This document shows, in pieces, positions 1 to 7,966 of a DNA stretch of 64,000 nt. Numbering within the stretch: the first letter of the stretch is position 1; every line of letters begins with the position of its first letter. Below the pieces are notes generated by a model. It was not told the DNA's origin. It worked only from the letters and a program-made list of their open reading frames with translations, and searched no databases. The stretch is taken from the NCBI RefSeq assembly GCF_011045125.1, contig NZ_JAAKZF010000001.1:124001-188000 (forward strand), in the 5' to 3' direction. This stretch comes from Allomesorhizobium camelthorni (GTDB taxonomy: Bacteria; Pseudomonadota; Alphaproteobacteria; Rhizobiales; Rhizobiaceae). A program made the translations under genes and the position numbers.

Positions 1-2
1 AT

Positions 3-818
3 CCGGCCTATGGCGCGTTCCAGCGCGGGCTCTACAAGACAGCCTACAATCTGGCGCTGGTGCGCGCCGAAAACGGCGACCCGGCCGCGCAGACGCTGGT
101 CGCCGAAATCCTGTCGCGCGGGCTCGGCATGGCCCGCAACGAGGCCGAGGCCGCCAAATGGTACGCGCGCGCTTCCGAGCAGGGCGTGCCGGAGGCGCAG
201 TTCCAGTATGGGCTGATGCTCCTCGATGGGCGTTTCGTGAAGAAGGACCCTCAGGGCGCCTATGCGCTCATGCAGGCGGCCGCCGAAGCCGGAAACCGCC
301 TGGCCCAGTTCAATTTCGCGCAGATGCTGGTCGACCGCGAGGGTGGGGCGAAAGGGCTGGAAAAGGCGGTCTCCTATTACGAGCGCGCCGCAAAGTCCGG
401 CCTCGCCGACGCGCAATATGCCATGGCCCAAATCCACGCCAACGGCGTCGGCGGCAAGGCCAGGGACGAGAAGGAAGCGCGGCGCTGGCTGGTGCTGGCA
501 GCGCGGCAGAATTTCGACACCGCACAGCTCGATCTCGCCACTTGGCTGGTCGACGGGCGCGGCGGCGAGCGCAATCTGAAGGAAGGGTTCGGCTGGATGC
601 GGCGGGCGGCTGCAGGCGGCAATGTCGCGGCGCAGAACCGCCTCGCCAAGCTCTACATGAAAGGACTCGGCGTTGAGCCGGATTCGATCGCGGCGGCGGC
701 CTGGTACATCCTCGCCCGGCGCGCCGGGCTCACCGATGCCGAGATGGAGGATTTCTTCGACGGTCTGACTGACGAAGAGCTCAAGAAGGCCCTGGAGCGC
801 GCCAACCGGCTGCGTTAG
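3..818 (+). CDS. Sel1-repeat (TPR-like) protein, 5' end outside window
   Basis: The frame is open from the first bases of the window, so the true start lies upstream and only the C-terminal 271 residues are visible. They form a series of about 36-residue helical repeats with the Sel1 signature (A-x-x-x-L-A/G-x-x-Y-x-x-G-x-G-V followed by D-x-x-x-A-x-x-W/Y-x-x-x-A-A). Examples are the segments ending EAAKWYARASEQG, KAVSYYERAAKSG and EGFGWMRRAAAGG. Such repeats are protein-protein scaffolds, often periplasmic or exported in proteobacteria. No catalytic domain is visible. Product class is secure; partner and role cannot be read from the sequence. Confidence 0.85.
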   Translation, partial: PAYGAFQRGLYKTAYNLALVRAENGDPAAQTLVAEILSRGLGMARNEAEAAKWYARASEQGVPEAQFQYGLMLLDGRFVKKDPQGAYALMQAAAEAGNRLAQFNFAQMLVDREGGAKGLEKAVSYYERAAKSGLADAQYAMAQIHANGVGGKARDEKEARRWLVLAARQNFDTAQLDLATWLVDGRGGERNLKEGFGWMRRAAAGGNVAAQNRLAKLYMKGLGVEPDSIAAAAWYILARRAGLTDAEMEDFFDGLTDEELKKALERANRLR

Positions 819-1033
819 CGAAGACCTTCGAGGCTCGCTGCGCTCGTACCTCAGGATGAGGAAGGTTGGCGCTGGAGGTCCTCATGGTGAGGTGCGACCC
901 TGAGCTTGCCGAAGGGGAGCCTCGAACCACGAGGGCGGCGCCGCGAGTTCGATCCCTTGCCTCTTTTGCCGATTTGTGGTCTTGGAGGCGCCGAAACCGC
1001 CTGTCGGCGTACAAACCTCCGGAATTGCGAAAT
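819..1033. repeat. Intergenic palindromic repeat cluster upstream of efp
   Basis: This 215-bp gap is built from short inverted segments: CCTCAGGATGAGG, CCTCATGGTGAGG, a CCTGAGCTTGCCGAAGG copy at 899-915, and CCTCGAACCACGAGGG. The same CCTGAGCTTGTCGAAGG core recurs at 6347, 39434 and 39526. It resembles the REP-like intergenic mosaics common in Mesorhizobium. The efp promoter must lie in or next to it, but no convincing -35/-10 pair was found. Confidence 0.6.
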
Positions 1034-1600
1034 ATGGCCAAGATCAACGGCAACGAAATCCGTCCCGGCAACGTCATCGAGCACGATGGCGGCCTCTGGG
1101 TGGCGGTCAGGACCAACCATGTGAAGCCCGGCAAGGGCGGCGCCTACAACCAGGTCGAATTGAAGAACCTGATCAACGGCACCAAGCTCAACGAGCGTTT
1201 CCGCTCCGCCGAGACAGTGGAAAAGATCCGTCTCGAGCAGAAGGATTTTTCCTACCTCTACGAGCAGGGCGACGCGCTTGTGTTTATGGACACCGAGAGC
1301 TACGAGCAGCTCGAACTGCAGAAGGATTTCGTCGGCGATCGCGCCGCCTTTCTGCAGGACGGCATGATGGTGACGGTCGAACTTTACGACGAGCGCCCGA
1401 TCGGCATCTCGCTGCCCGACCAGGTGACGCTGACCATCACCGAGGCCGACCCGGTCGTGAAGGGGCAGACGGCGGCTTCCTCCTACAAGCCGGCGCTGCT
1501 CGAAAACGGCATCCGCGTGCTTGTGCCGCCCTTCATCTCGTCGGGCGAGAGGATCATCGTCGACACCAATGAGATCACCTACGTCCGCCGGGCGGACTGA
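1034..1600 (+). CDS. efp: Elongation factor P
   Basis: 188-residue EF-P, the usual length. It binds between the P and E sites of the ribosome and relieves stalling at consecutive prolines. The KOW-like N-terminal domain carries the loop VKPGKGGAY, with Lys34 at the position that is beta-lysylated by EpmA in enterobacteria. The two OB-like domains follow and the C-terminus ([16 protein letters not shown]) is typical. The open frame extends upstream to 866, but the family start [12 protein letters not shown] fixes the ATG at 1034. A monocistronic gene, followed by a long near-palindrome. Confidence 0.97.
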   Translation: MAKINGNEIRPGNVIEHDGGLWVAVRTNHVKPGKGGAYNQVELKNLINGTKLNERFRSAETVEKIRLEQKDFSYLYEQGDALVFMDTESYEQLELQKDFVGDRAAFLQDGMMVTVELYDERPIGISLPDQVTLTITEADPVVKGQTAASSYKPALLENGIRVLVPPFISSGERIIVDTNEITYVRRAD

Positions 1601-1608
1601 GTAATTGA

Positions 1609-1690
1609 GGCAGTAGGCAGTGGGCAATCGGCAGTAGGGGCACATTGCGACTAGACATTCCTGCTGCCTACCGCCTATTGCCCACTGCCC
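1609..1690. repeat. Long near-palindrome made of GGCAGT/GGGCAAT units
   Basis: The left arm (1609-1638) and right arm (1660-1690) are near-perfect reverse complements. Both are assembled from short degenerate units (GGCAGTAGG, GGCAGTGGGCAAT). The arms are separated by a 21-nt AT-richer spacer, so the element could fold into a stem of about 30 bp. It sits between efp and the next gene and could act as the efp transcript end, although no T-run follows. A sister element with a different unit lies at 10301-10379. Confidence 0.7.
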
Positions 1691-1716
1691 ATTTCCAACG
1701 AACAAGCGACCCCGCC

Positions 1717-2517
1717 ATGCCCCGTTCAGCGATCCTCAACGTCATGGTCCAGGCCGCCATGAAGGCCGGCCGCTCGCTGGCCCGCGATTTCGGCGAGGTG
1801 CAGAACCTGCAGGTGTCGCTGAAGGGCCCGGGCGACTTCGTCAGCCAGGCCGACCACAAGGCCGAGGAGATCATCCACGCCGAGCTGTCCCGCGCCCGCC
1901 CGGGCTATGCCTTCCTGATGGAGGAACGCGGCGAGGTTTCGGGCGAGGACGACCAGCACCGCTGGATCGTCGATCCGCTCGACGGCACCACCAATTTCCT
2001 GCACGGCCTGCCGATCTTCTCGATCTCGATCGGGCTCGAGCGCCAGGGACAGATCGTCGCCGGGGTGATCTACAATCCGGCAATGGATGAGCTCTACACC
2101 GCCGAACGCGGCGGAGGCGCCTTCATGAACGACCGCAGGCTGCGCGTGGCGAGCCGCACCAAGCTCACCGATACCGTAATCGGCACCGGCGTGCCGCATC
2201 TCGGCCGCGGCCATCACGGCAACTACCTCATCGAGCTTCGCAACGTCATGGCCGAAGTGTCTGGCGTGCGCCGGCTCGGCTCGGCGGCGCTCGATCTCGC
2301 CTATGTCGCAGCGGGCCGCATGGACGGTTTTTGGGAACATGCGCTGTCGCCCTGGGACATGGCGGCGGGCATATTGATGATCCGCGAGGCCGGCGGCTTC
2401 GTCAGCGACCCGGCAGGCGGCAACGGCATGTTCGAGAGCGGCTCGATCGTCGCCGGCAACGAGATCATCCACCGCGCGCTCCTGAAGACGCTCAAGAAGC
2501 CGCTCGTCCCGCGCTGA
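1717..2517 (+). CDS. suhB: Inositol monophosphatase family protein (SuhB-like)
   Basis: 266 residues, full length for the family of Mg-dependent, Li-sensitive sugar phosphatases. Metal-binding motifs are in order: the Glu pair in MEERGE (about 69-73), WIVDPLDGTTNF (about 83-94) and WDMAAG near residue 213. The reaction is hydrolysis of myo-inositol-1-phosphate or a related phosphomonoester. In E. coli SuhB also acts in rRNA antitermination. The frame opens earlier, at 1645, inside the repeat, but the ATG at 1717 gives the normal N-terminus MPRSAILNVM. Substrate specificity cannot be decided from sequence. Confidence 0.9.
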   Translation: MPRSAILNVMVQAAMKAGRSLARDFGEVQNLQVSLKGPGDFVSQADHKAEEIIHAELSRARPGYAFLMEERGEVSGEDDQHRWIVDPLDGTTNFLHGLPIFSISIGLERQGQIVAGVIYNPAMDELYTAERGGGAFMNDRRLRVASRTKLTDTVIGTGVPHLGRGHHGNYLIELRNVMAEVSGVRRLGSAALDLAYVAAGRMDGFWEHALSPWDMAAGILMIREAGGFVSDPAGGNGMFESGSIVAGNEIIHRALLKTLKKPLVPR

Positions 2518-2581
2518 ACCGCCGCGCCCCCAAGGCTTGAAAAACCACCCGGCGACCGCTCAAATAGGCTCCATCGAGCAG

Positions 2582-3271
2582 ATGATGAGCGAGCCGCAAC
2601 CAGTTCAAGCCGACGTGCCCTTCCGAGGGCGCTTCGACTATTCGCGCGCCGAGCTGATCGCCGACGGCATCGTTCATGCGGTGGGCATAGTGTTTGCGAT
2701 CGCCGCAGGCTCGGCGCTGCTGGCGCTGTCTGCCTTTCGCACCGGCCCGGGCGAATACATCGCCGCCGCGTTCTACGTCGTCTCGGTCCTGACGGTGCTG
2801 TCGATTTCGCTCGCCTATAATCTCTGGCCGATATCGCCAGCGAAATGGTTATTGCGACGCTTCGACCATGCGGCGATCTATCTCCTGATCGCCGCGACCT
2901 ACACGCCGTTCCTCACGCAATTGAACGATGTCTGGCTTGCGCGCTGGATGCTCGGGGTCGTCTGGTCCGCAGCCGCTCTCGGCATGGCCGCCAAGATGCT
3001 CTTTCCCGGCCGTTTCGATCGCGCCGCCATCATCTTCTATCTTGCGATCGGCTGGAGCGGCATCGTGGTCCTGCGGCCGATCCTGGAGATCCTGCCGTCA
3101 ACGACGATTGCGCTGATCATTGCCGGCGGCATCGTCTATTCCTGCGGCGTGGTGTTCTTCGTGTGGAAAGGCCTGCGATTCCAGAACGCCGTCTGGCACG
3201 GCTTCGTCGTGACGGGCGCCGGCCTGCATTTCGCGGCCCTGATTGACACTCTGGTCATCGACCGCCTCTGA
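2582..3271 (+). CDS. HlyIII / PAQR family membrane protein (TrhA-like)
   Basis: About 229 residues with seven hydrophobic segments. It matches the hemolysin-III/YqfA family by the N-terminal RAELIADGIVHAVGIVFAI, the central FDHAAIYLLIAATYTPF and the C-terminal WHGFVVTGAGLHFAAL. The conserved His residues (HAVG, FDHA, WHG, LHF) are those thought to bind a metal in this PAQR-related fold. Family members act in membrane-lipid or energy homeostasis; most are not proven hemolysins. The frame opens at TTG 2537, but the tandem ATG codons at 2582/2585 are better starts. The start is uncertain within a few codons. Confidence 0.85.
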   Translation: MMSEPQPVQADVPFRGRFDYSRAELIADGIVHAVGIVFAIAAGSALLALSAFRTGPGEYIAAAFYVVSVLTVLSISLAYNLWPISPAKWLLRRFDHAAIYLLIAATYTPFLTQLNDVWLARWMLGVVWSAAALGMAAKMLFPGRFDRAAIIFYLAIGWSGIVVLRPILEILPSTTIALIIAGGIVYSCGVVFFVWKGLRFQNAVWHGFVVTGAGLHFAALIDTLVIDRL

Positions 3272-3403
3272 TGCGTCCCAGCGGTGCTGCTGCGGCCTCA
3301 CAACGTCTTTCAATTTCGTCACAATTCCGTTTAGAGTCGCGCTCAGTTTGATTGCGGCAGACTCGCGATCAGTTTGGTCGCGGCAACGGGATTCGGGGCG
3401 CGC

Positions 3404-4423
3404 ATGGCATTTTTGCGAAAATTCGGCGGGGGCCGGGCATCAGATGGCGGCTACGACCCCTACCGACTGTCGAGTCCGCAGGTCTTTCTCCTCTCGATGC
3501 TGGTGTTCCTGGCGATCGTCGCTTTCATCGCGGCCATCCTTGCCCGGCAGATATCCTCGGCTTTCGGCACAAATCCCGGTTTGAACGGACTGATCCTCGG
3601 CGTGCTGGCGGTCGGCATCCTGCTCGCCTTCGTGCAGGTGCTGCGGCTTTTCCGCGAAATCCGCTGGGTCAATTCCTTCCGCGCCGGCTCCGAAGTCGTT
3701 GAGCCGGTTCTGCTCGCGCCGATGAAGGCGCTGCTCAGCCGCTCCACCTCCATGGCGCTGTCGACCAGCTCTATGCGCACCATGCTCGACTCCATCGCCA
3801 CCAGGCTCGACGAGACCCGCGACATCTCTCGCTACCTGATCGGGCTGCTGGTGTTTCTCGGCCTGCTCGGCACCTTCTGGGGTTTGTTGCAGACGATCGG
3901 CTCGATCGGCGACACCATCCAGTCGCTCGATCCCGGCTCGGGCGATGCGGCCGCCGTGCTCGATTCGCTGAAATCCGGCCTGTCCGCGCCGCTCGAAGGC
4001 ATGGGAACGGCGTTCTCGTCGTCGCTGTTCGGCCTCGCCGGCTCGCTGGTGCTCGGCTTCCTCGACCTGCAGGCTGGCCGTGCGCAGACCCGCTTCTACA
4101 CCGAGCTGGAAAACTGGCTGTCCTCGGTCACCGACCTTTCGTCCGACGTCATCGTCGCCGATCCCGCAAAGGCCGGCTCCGCCGAAGAGATCAAGGCGCT
4201 TTCGGAAAGGCTGCGCAACCTGCAGGAATCCGGCGGCTCCAATCCGCGCATCGCGACGGCCATGGCCAATCTCGCCGACGGCATTTCGGGGCTGGTCAAG
4301 AACATGCGCTCCGAGCAGCAGATCATGCGCGACTGGGTCGAGGCGCAGTCGGAAGAACAGAAGGCGATGCGCAACACGCTGGAAAAGATCGCCGACGCGC
4401 TGAAGAAGCGGGAGCTTAGCTGA
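3404..4423 (+). CDS. MotA/TolQ/ExbB family inner-membrane protein
   Basis: 339 residues. Hydrophobic segments lie near residues 25-50, 60-85, 145-165 and 195-220. The segment LLVFLGLLGTFWGLLQTIGSI followed by APLEGMGTAFSSSLFGLAGSLVLG is the proton-channel signature of MotA/TolQ/ExbB proteins. A C-terminal tail of about 100 residues is helical and cytoplasmic. It is directly followed (1-nt gap) by an OmpA/MotB-like protein, so the pair likely forms a stator-like, proton-driven complex linking inner membrane and peptidoglycan. No flagellar genes are nearby, so motility is not implied. ATG 3404 was chosen over the upstream GTG at 3374 because MAFLRKFG is the family-like start. Confidence 0.85.
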   Translation: MAFLRKFGGGRASDGGYDPYRLSSPQVFLLSMLVFLAIVAFIAAILARQISSAFGTNPGLNGLILGVLAVGILLAFVQVLRLFREIRWVNSFRAGSEVVEPVLLAPMKALLSRSTSMALSTSSMRTMLDSIATRLDETRDISRYLIGLLVFLGLLGTFWGLLQTIGSIGDTIQSLDPGSGDAAAVLDSLKSGLSAPLEGMGTAFSSSLFGLAGSLVLGFLDLQAGRAQTRFYTELENWLSSVTDLSSDVIVADPAKAGSAEEIKALSERLRNLQESGGSNPRIATAMANLADGISGLVKNMRSEQQIMRDWVEAQSEEQKAMRNTLEKIADALKKRELS

Positions 4424-4424
4424 C

Positions 4425-5453
4425 ATGGCATTGGCACGCGCAAGGCGCGACCGCCGCGTCGATTACTGGCCGGGCTTCGTCGATGCGCTCTCGACGCTGC
4501 TTCTGGCCATCATGTTCCTGCTTTCGGTGTTCGTGCTGGCGCAGTTCCTGCTCAGCCGCGAGATCTCCGGCAAGGACGAGGTGCTCACCCGCCTCAACTC
4601 CCAGATCAACGAGCTGACACAGCTTCTGGCGCTCGAGCAGTCGAACACGCAGGATGCGGAGGATGCGCTCGCCAACCTGCAAGCCTCACTCGCACAGGCG
4701 GAATCCGACCGCACCCGGCTCCAGCAATTGCTCGACCGGGGAGCCGGCGCTGGGGCCGCCGCCGAAGAGCGGATAGGCGCGCTGACGGGCGAGCTCGACA
4801 GCGAGCGCCAGCTCAGCCAGCGGGCGCTGTCGCAGGTGGAACTGCTTAACCAGCAGATCGCCGCCCTGCGCAAGCAGATCGGCGCGCTCGAACAGGCGCT
4901 GGACGTGTCGGAGCAGCGCGACCGCGAATCCAACACCAAGATAGCCGATCTCGGCCGCCGCCTGAACGTCGCGCTGGCGCAGCGTGTCCAGGAGCTCAAC
5001 CGCTACCGTTCGGATTTCTTCGGCCGGCTGCGCGAGATCCTGTCCGACCGTGAAAACATCCGCATCGTCGGCGACCGTTTCGTCTTCCAGTCGGAAGTGC
5101 TGTTCCCGATCGGCTCGGAGGTCATCAACGAGGCTGGCCGCACCGAGATGCAGAAGCTCGCCGGCGCGATTATTGAATTGCAGAAGGAGATCCCGCCGGA
5201 GATCAACTGGGTGCTGCGCGTCGACGGCCACACCGATGACAGGCCGTTGTCGGGGTCAGGGCGTTATCGCGACAATTGGGAGCTGTCGTCGGCGCGCGCG
5301 ACCTCTGTCGTGAAGTATCTCATCGACAACGGCGTGCCGGCCAACCGGCTGGTGGCGGCCGGCTTCGGCGAGTTCCAGCCGCTCGACGCCGCCGACAGCG
5401 AGGAAGCGCGCAGCCGCAACCGCCGCATCGAGCTGAAGCTGACGGAACGATGA
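4425..5453 (+). CDS. OmpA/MotB-like peptidoglycan-binding protein, partner of the TolQ/MotA-like protein
   Basis: 342 residues in three parts. There is a single N-terminal membrane anchor (about 17-42, YWPGFVDALSTLLLAIMFLL). A long coiled coil follows (about 50-180, repeated L/Q/E heptads). The C-terminal OmpA domain (about 205-342) has the peptidoglycan-binding signature VDGHTDDRPLSG...SSARATSVVKYLI...AAGFGEFQPL...RSRNRRIELKL. The start codon lies one base after the upstream stop, so the two genes are translationally linked. The design matches MotB/TolR-type partners that anchor a proton channel to the cell wall. The physiological output is unknown. Confidence 0.87.
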   Translation: MALARARRDRRVDYWPGFVDALSTLLLAIMFLLSVFVLAQFLLSREISGKDEVLTRLNSQINELTQLLALEQSNTQDAEDALANLQASLAQAESDRTRLQQLLDRGAGAGAAAEERIGALTGELDSERQLSQRALSQVELLNQQIAALRKQIGALEQALDVSEQRDRESNTKIADLGRRLNVALAQRVQELNRYRSDFFGRLREILSDRENIRIVGDRFVFQSEVLFPIGSEVINEAGRTEMQKLAGAIIELQKEIPPEINWVLRVDGHTDDRPLSGSGRYRDNWELSSARATSVVKYLIDNGVPANRLVAAGFGEFQPLDAADSEEARSRNRRIELKLTER

Positions 5454-5454
5454 C

Positions 5455-5808
5455 CTACCAGCCGGCGAGCAGAGCCACCAAAGCAAGCACCGCCGGAACC
5501 GCCTGCACGTAGAGAATCTTGCGGCTCACTGTTGCCGCGCCGAACAGGCCGGCGGCCATCACGCAGACCAGGAAAAAGACCTTGATCGCAAATCCCGCCT
5601 CGCCGAAGTAGAAGCCCCAGATCAGCCCGGCGGCGAGGAAGCCGTTATAGAGACCCTGATTGGCGGCGAGCACTTTGGAGGCCTTGGCGAATTCCGGCGT
5701 CAGCCCGAACGCTCTGTGGCCGGCCGGCGTGTCCCAGGCGATCATCTCCAGATACATGAAATAGAGATGCAGCGCCGCCACCACCGCAATCAGGATATTC
5801 GCCAGCAT
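5455..5808 (-). CDS. DUF1304 family small membrane protein
   Basis: 117 residues with four predicted membrane helices. The family hallmark is HLYFMYLEMIAWDT near the N-terminus, then FGLTPEFAKASKVLAANQGLYNGFLAAGLIWG. It is convergent with the OmpA-like gene; only one base separates the two stop codons. Function is unknown for the whole family, and neighbours give no hint. Confidence 0.85.
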   Translation of the reverse strand: MLANILIAVVAALHLYFMYLEMIAWDTPAGHRAFGLTPEFAKASKVLAANQGLYNGFLAAGLIWGFYFGEAGFAIKVFFLVCVMAAGLFGAATVSRKILYVQAVPAVLALVALLAGW

Positions 5809-6470
5809 TTTGCTCCCCTGTCAGGTTTAAGACTCCACGAGCCACTCAACGCCACAGAAGGGACGGTAGCAACAAGACAGGCTCTCCAAAAGTGGATAAA
5901 ATCCACCTCCATTTAGGCTCGTTCGCGAAAAGAACTGCTGCCGATCAATGGCATAACGGCCGGCGAGTAAAATTTCGCACCCGGATTTGTTCACACATCC
6001 TGCCCCTCGAGCATAATCGCCTCACCGTTCTGGCGGGACCTGGTGCGCACCGGGCATCAGGCAGGACGGCGGTGACCTCTCCCCGTGGGTTCGGTATCCA
6101 CGTCTCCGAGGGCGTCCGACGGGCCGGCGTTCCCGCGGCAGGCGCAAATGCCTGGGCGGCGGGTTTGCGGAGTATCCGTGCGTGCGACCATGAAACGTCC
6201 GTGTGCAATCCGCGGGGCAGCATGGAGACGGCGTGTGATCGGCCGACGGGGCGACAGACACCGGACGGGCGGGCATGGGAGTGCCTGTTCTTGTTTACGA
6301 ATTCGTGCGGCGCTTTCCTGCCCGCCCGTCTTCCCGACCACCTCACCCTGAGCTTGTCGAAGGGTCAATGGCCAGACGCGAAAGCGGGCGTGGCGATGAA
6401 TAGGTGCCAGACTTGCCATCGCCCTTCCCTTGCTGTTCCTTCGCTCCCGTCCCAAACGATCGGAATCATC
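5809..6470. other. 662-bp gap without a recognised gene
   Basis: A frame stays open on the plus strand from 5892 into the M32 carboxypeptidase gene, but its translation (rich in Arg, Gly and Pro) has no family resemblance. I regard it as chance openness in high-GC DNA. The only structured item is a CCTGAGCTTGTCGAAGG repeat at 6347-6363. I checked for tRNA, SRP RNA, tmRNA and 6S-like cores and recognised none. The carboxypeptidase promoter should be in the last 100 bp. Confidence 0.5.
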
Positions 6471-7955
6471 ATGTCCTTCAAAAAAATCGACCAGCTTTGC
6501 CGCAAGCTCGAAGCGCTGGAGCATTCGCTCGCCATCCTCGGCGCCGACGAGGCGACCCACATGGCCGTCGGCGGCGGCGAGAAGCGGGCGGAGGCGATGT
6601 CGGCGCTGGCCGGCATGCACCACGCCCGGGCGGCAGCGCCGGAGATCGCCGACTGGATCGACGCGGCTGAACAGGAGGCGCTCAACGAGGACCAGCAGGC
6701 GGCGCTTCGCGAATTCCGGCGGCAATACACCAACATGACCTGCCTGCCGACCGAGTTCGTCGAGCGCCAGACCACGGCCCGGCTGCGCTCCGAGCAGCTT
6801 TGGCGCGACCTCCGGCCGAAGAGCGACTGGCTGGGCTTCCTGCCGGCGCTGGACGGCATTGTCGCGCTTGTGCGGGAGGAAGCGGAGCTTCGCGCCGCGG
6901 CAACCGGCCTCGACCCGTACGATGCGCTGATGGAGCAGTACGATCCCGGCCACCGCGCCGCCGACATTGCGCCGGTTTTCGCCGAGCTGAAAAGCTTCCT
7001 GAAAGGCTTCGTGCCGGAAGCGCTGGCGGTGCAGGAGGAGCGGCTGGCCAAAAATCCGCTGCGGCCGCTGTCCGGCGTCTATCCGATCGACAAGCAGCGC
7101 GAACTCGGCCTCGCCATGATGGCGGCGGTCGGCTTCGATTTCACCCATGGCAGCCTGGCCGTGTCGCACCATCCCTTCTGCGGCGGTGTTCCGACCGACG
7201 TGCGCATCACGACGCGCTACAAGACTTCGGATTTCCTCTCGGCGCTGATGGGCGTGCTGCACGAGACCGGCCATGCCATGTACGAGCAGAACCTGCCCAA
7301 GCCATGGTCGCACTGGCCGCTCGGCAAGGCGCGCGGCATGGCCATGCACGAAAGCCAGAGCCTGTTCGTCGAAAAGCAGCTCGGCCGCAACCCGGCCTTC
7401 TGGGAGTGGGCGCTGCCGCTGGTCGAGCAGTATCTCGGCGAAAAGTGGAGCAAGGACGAGATTTTAGCTCATGTGCATTGGGTAGAGCGAGGGCTGATCC
7501 GCGTCGACGCCGACGAGGTCACTTATCCGCTGCACGTGATCCTGCGCTTCGAACTGGAGCGGGAACTGGTGAGCGGGCGTCTGAAAGCCGCCGACCTGCC
7601 GGAAGCCTGGGACGCCAAGATGAGCGACTATCTCGGCCTCTCCACCATCGACACGCCGCAGGACGGTCCGATGCAGGACGTGCACTGGCCGAGCGGCGCC
7701 TTCGGCTATTTCCCGTCCTATACGCTCGGCGCGATGATGGCGGCGCAGCAATGGGCGGCGCTGGAGAAGCTGCATCCGATGGTCGACGAAGAAATTGCAA
7801 AAGGAAAGTTCGACACGGTAACGGCCTGGCGGCGCGAAAAGATCTGGTCGCAGGGCTCGCGCTGGTCGACGCCGGAACTGATGGAGCGCGCCACCGGCGA
7901 AAAGCTCAACGCGGCGCATTTCACCGCGCATCTGAAGAAGCGCTACGGGGCTTAG
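6471..7955 (+). CDS. M32 family metallocarboxypeptidase (Taq/Pfu type)
   Basis: 494 residues, normal for M32. The zinc motif is H264-E-T-G-H268 (GVLHETGHAMYEQ), followed by the third ligand region HESQSLFVEKQLGR. Other family blocks are SHHPFCGG...DVRITTRY, RVDADEVTYPLHVILRFELE and DVHWPSGAFGYFPSY. It is a cytoplasmic enzyme that removes C-terminal residues, broad except for Pro. The frame is open for a further 190 codons upstream, but ATG 6471 (MSFKKIDQLCRKLEALEHS) is the usual start. It is convergent with the heparinase-like gene. Confidence 0.95.
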   Translation: MSFKKIDQLCRKLEALEHSLAILGADEATHMAVGGGEKRAEAMSALAGMHHARAAAPEIADWIDAAEQEALNEDQQAALREFRRQYTNMTCLPTEFVERQTTARLRSEQLWRDLRPKSDWLGFLPALDGIVALVREEAELRAAATGLDPYDALMEQYDPGHRAADIAPVFAELKSFLKGFVPEALAVQEERLAKNPLRPLSGVYPIDKQRELGLAMMAAVGFDFTHGSLAVSHHPFCGGVPTDVRITTRYKTSDFLSALMGVLHETGHAMYEQNLPKPWSHWPLGKARGMAMHESQSLFVEKQLGRNPAFWEWALPLVEQYLGEKWSKDEILAHVHWVERGLIRVDADEVTYPLHVILRFELERELVSGRLKAADLPEAWDAKMSDYLGLSTIDTPQDGPMQDVHWPSGAFGYFPSYTLGAMMAAQQWAALEKLHPMVDEEIAKGKFDTVTAWRREKIWSQGSRWSTPELMERATGEKLNAAHFTAHLKKRYGA

Positions 7956-7966
7956 GCGAAGGACTG

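Noticed and set aside
5945-6346. Possible structured RNA or minus-strand gene in the 5.8-6.5 kb gap
   Set aside because: No conserved core of tRNA, SRP RNA, tmRNA, RNase P or 6S RNA was seen and the minus-strand ORF has no recognisable family.
5892-6470. Long open frame fused to the front of the M32 carboxypeptidase
   Set aside because: The extra 193 residues are low-complexity Arg/Gly/Pro text, include a REP-like repeat and have no family match; the normal start is ATG 6471.
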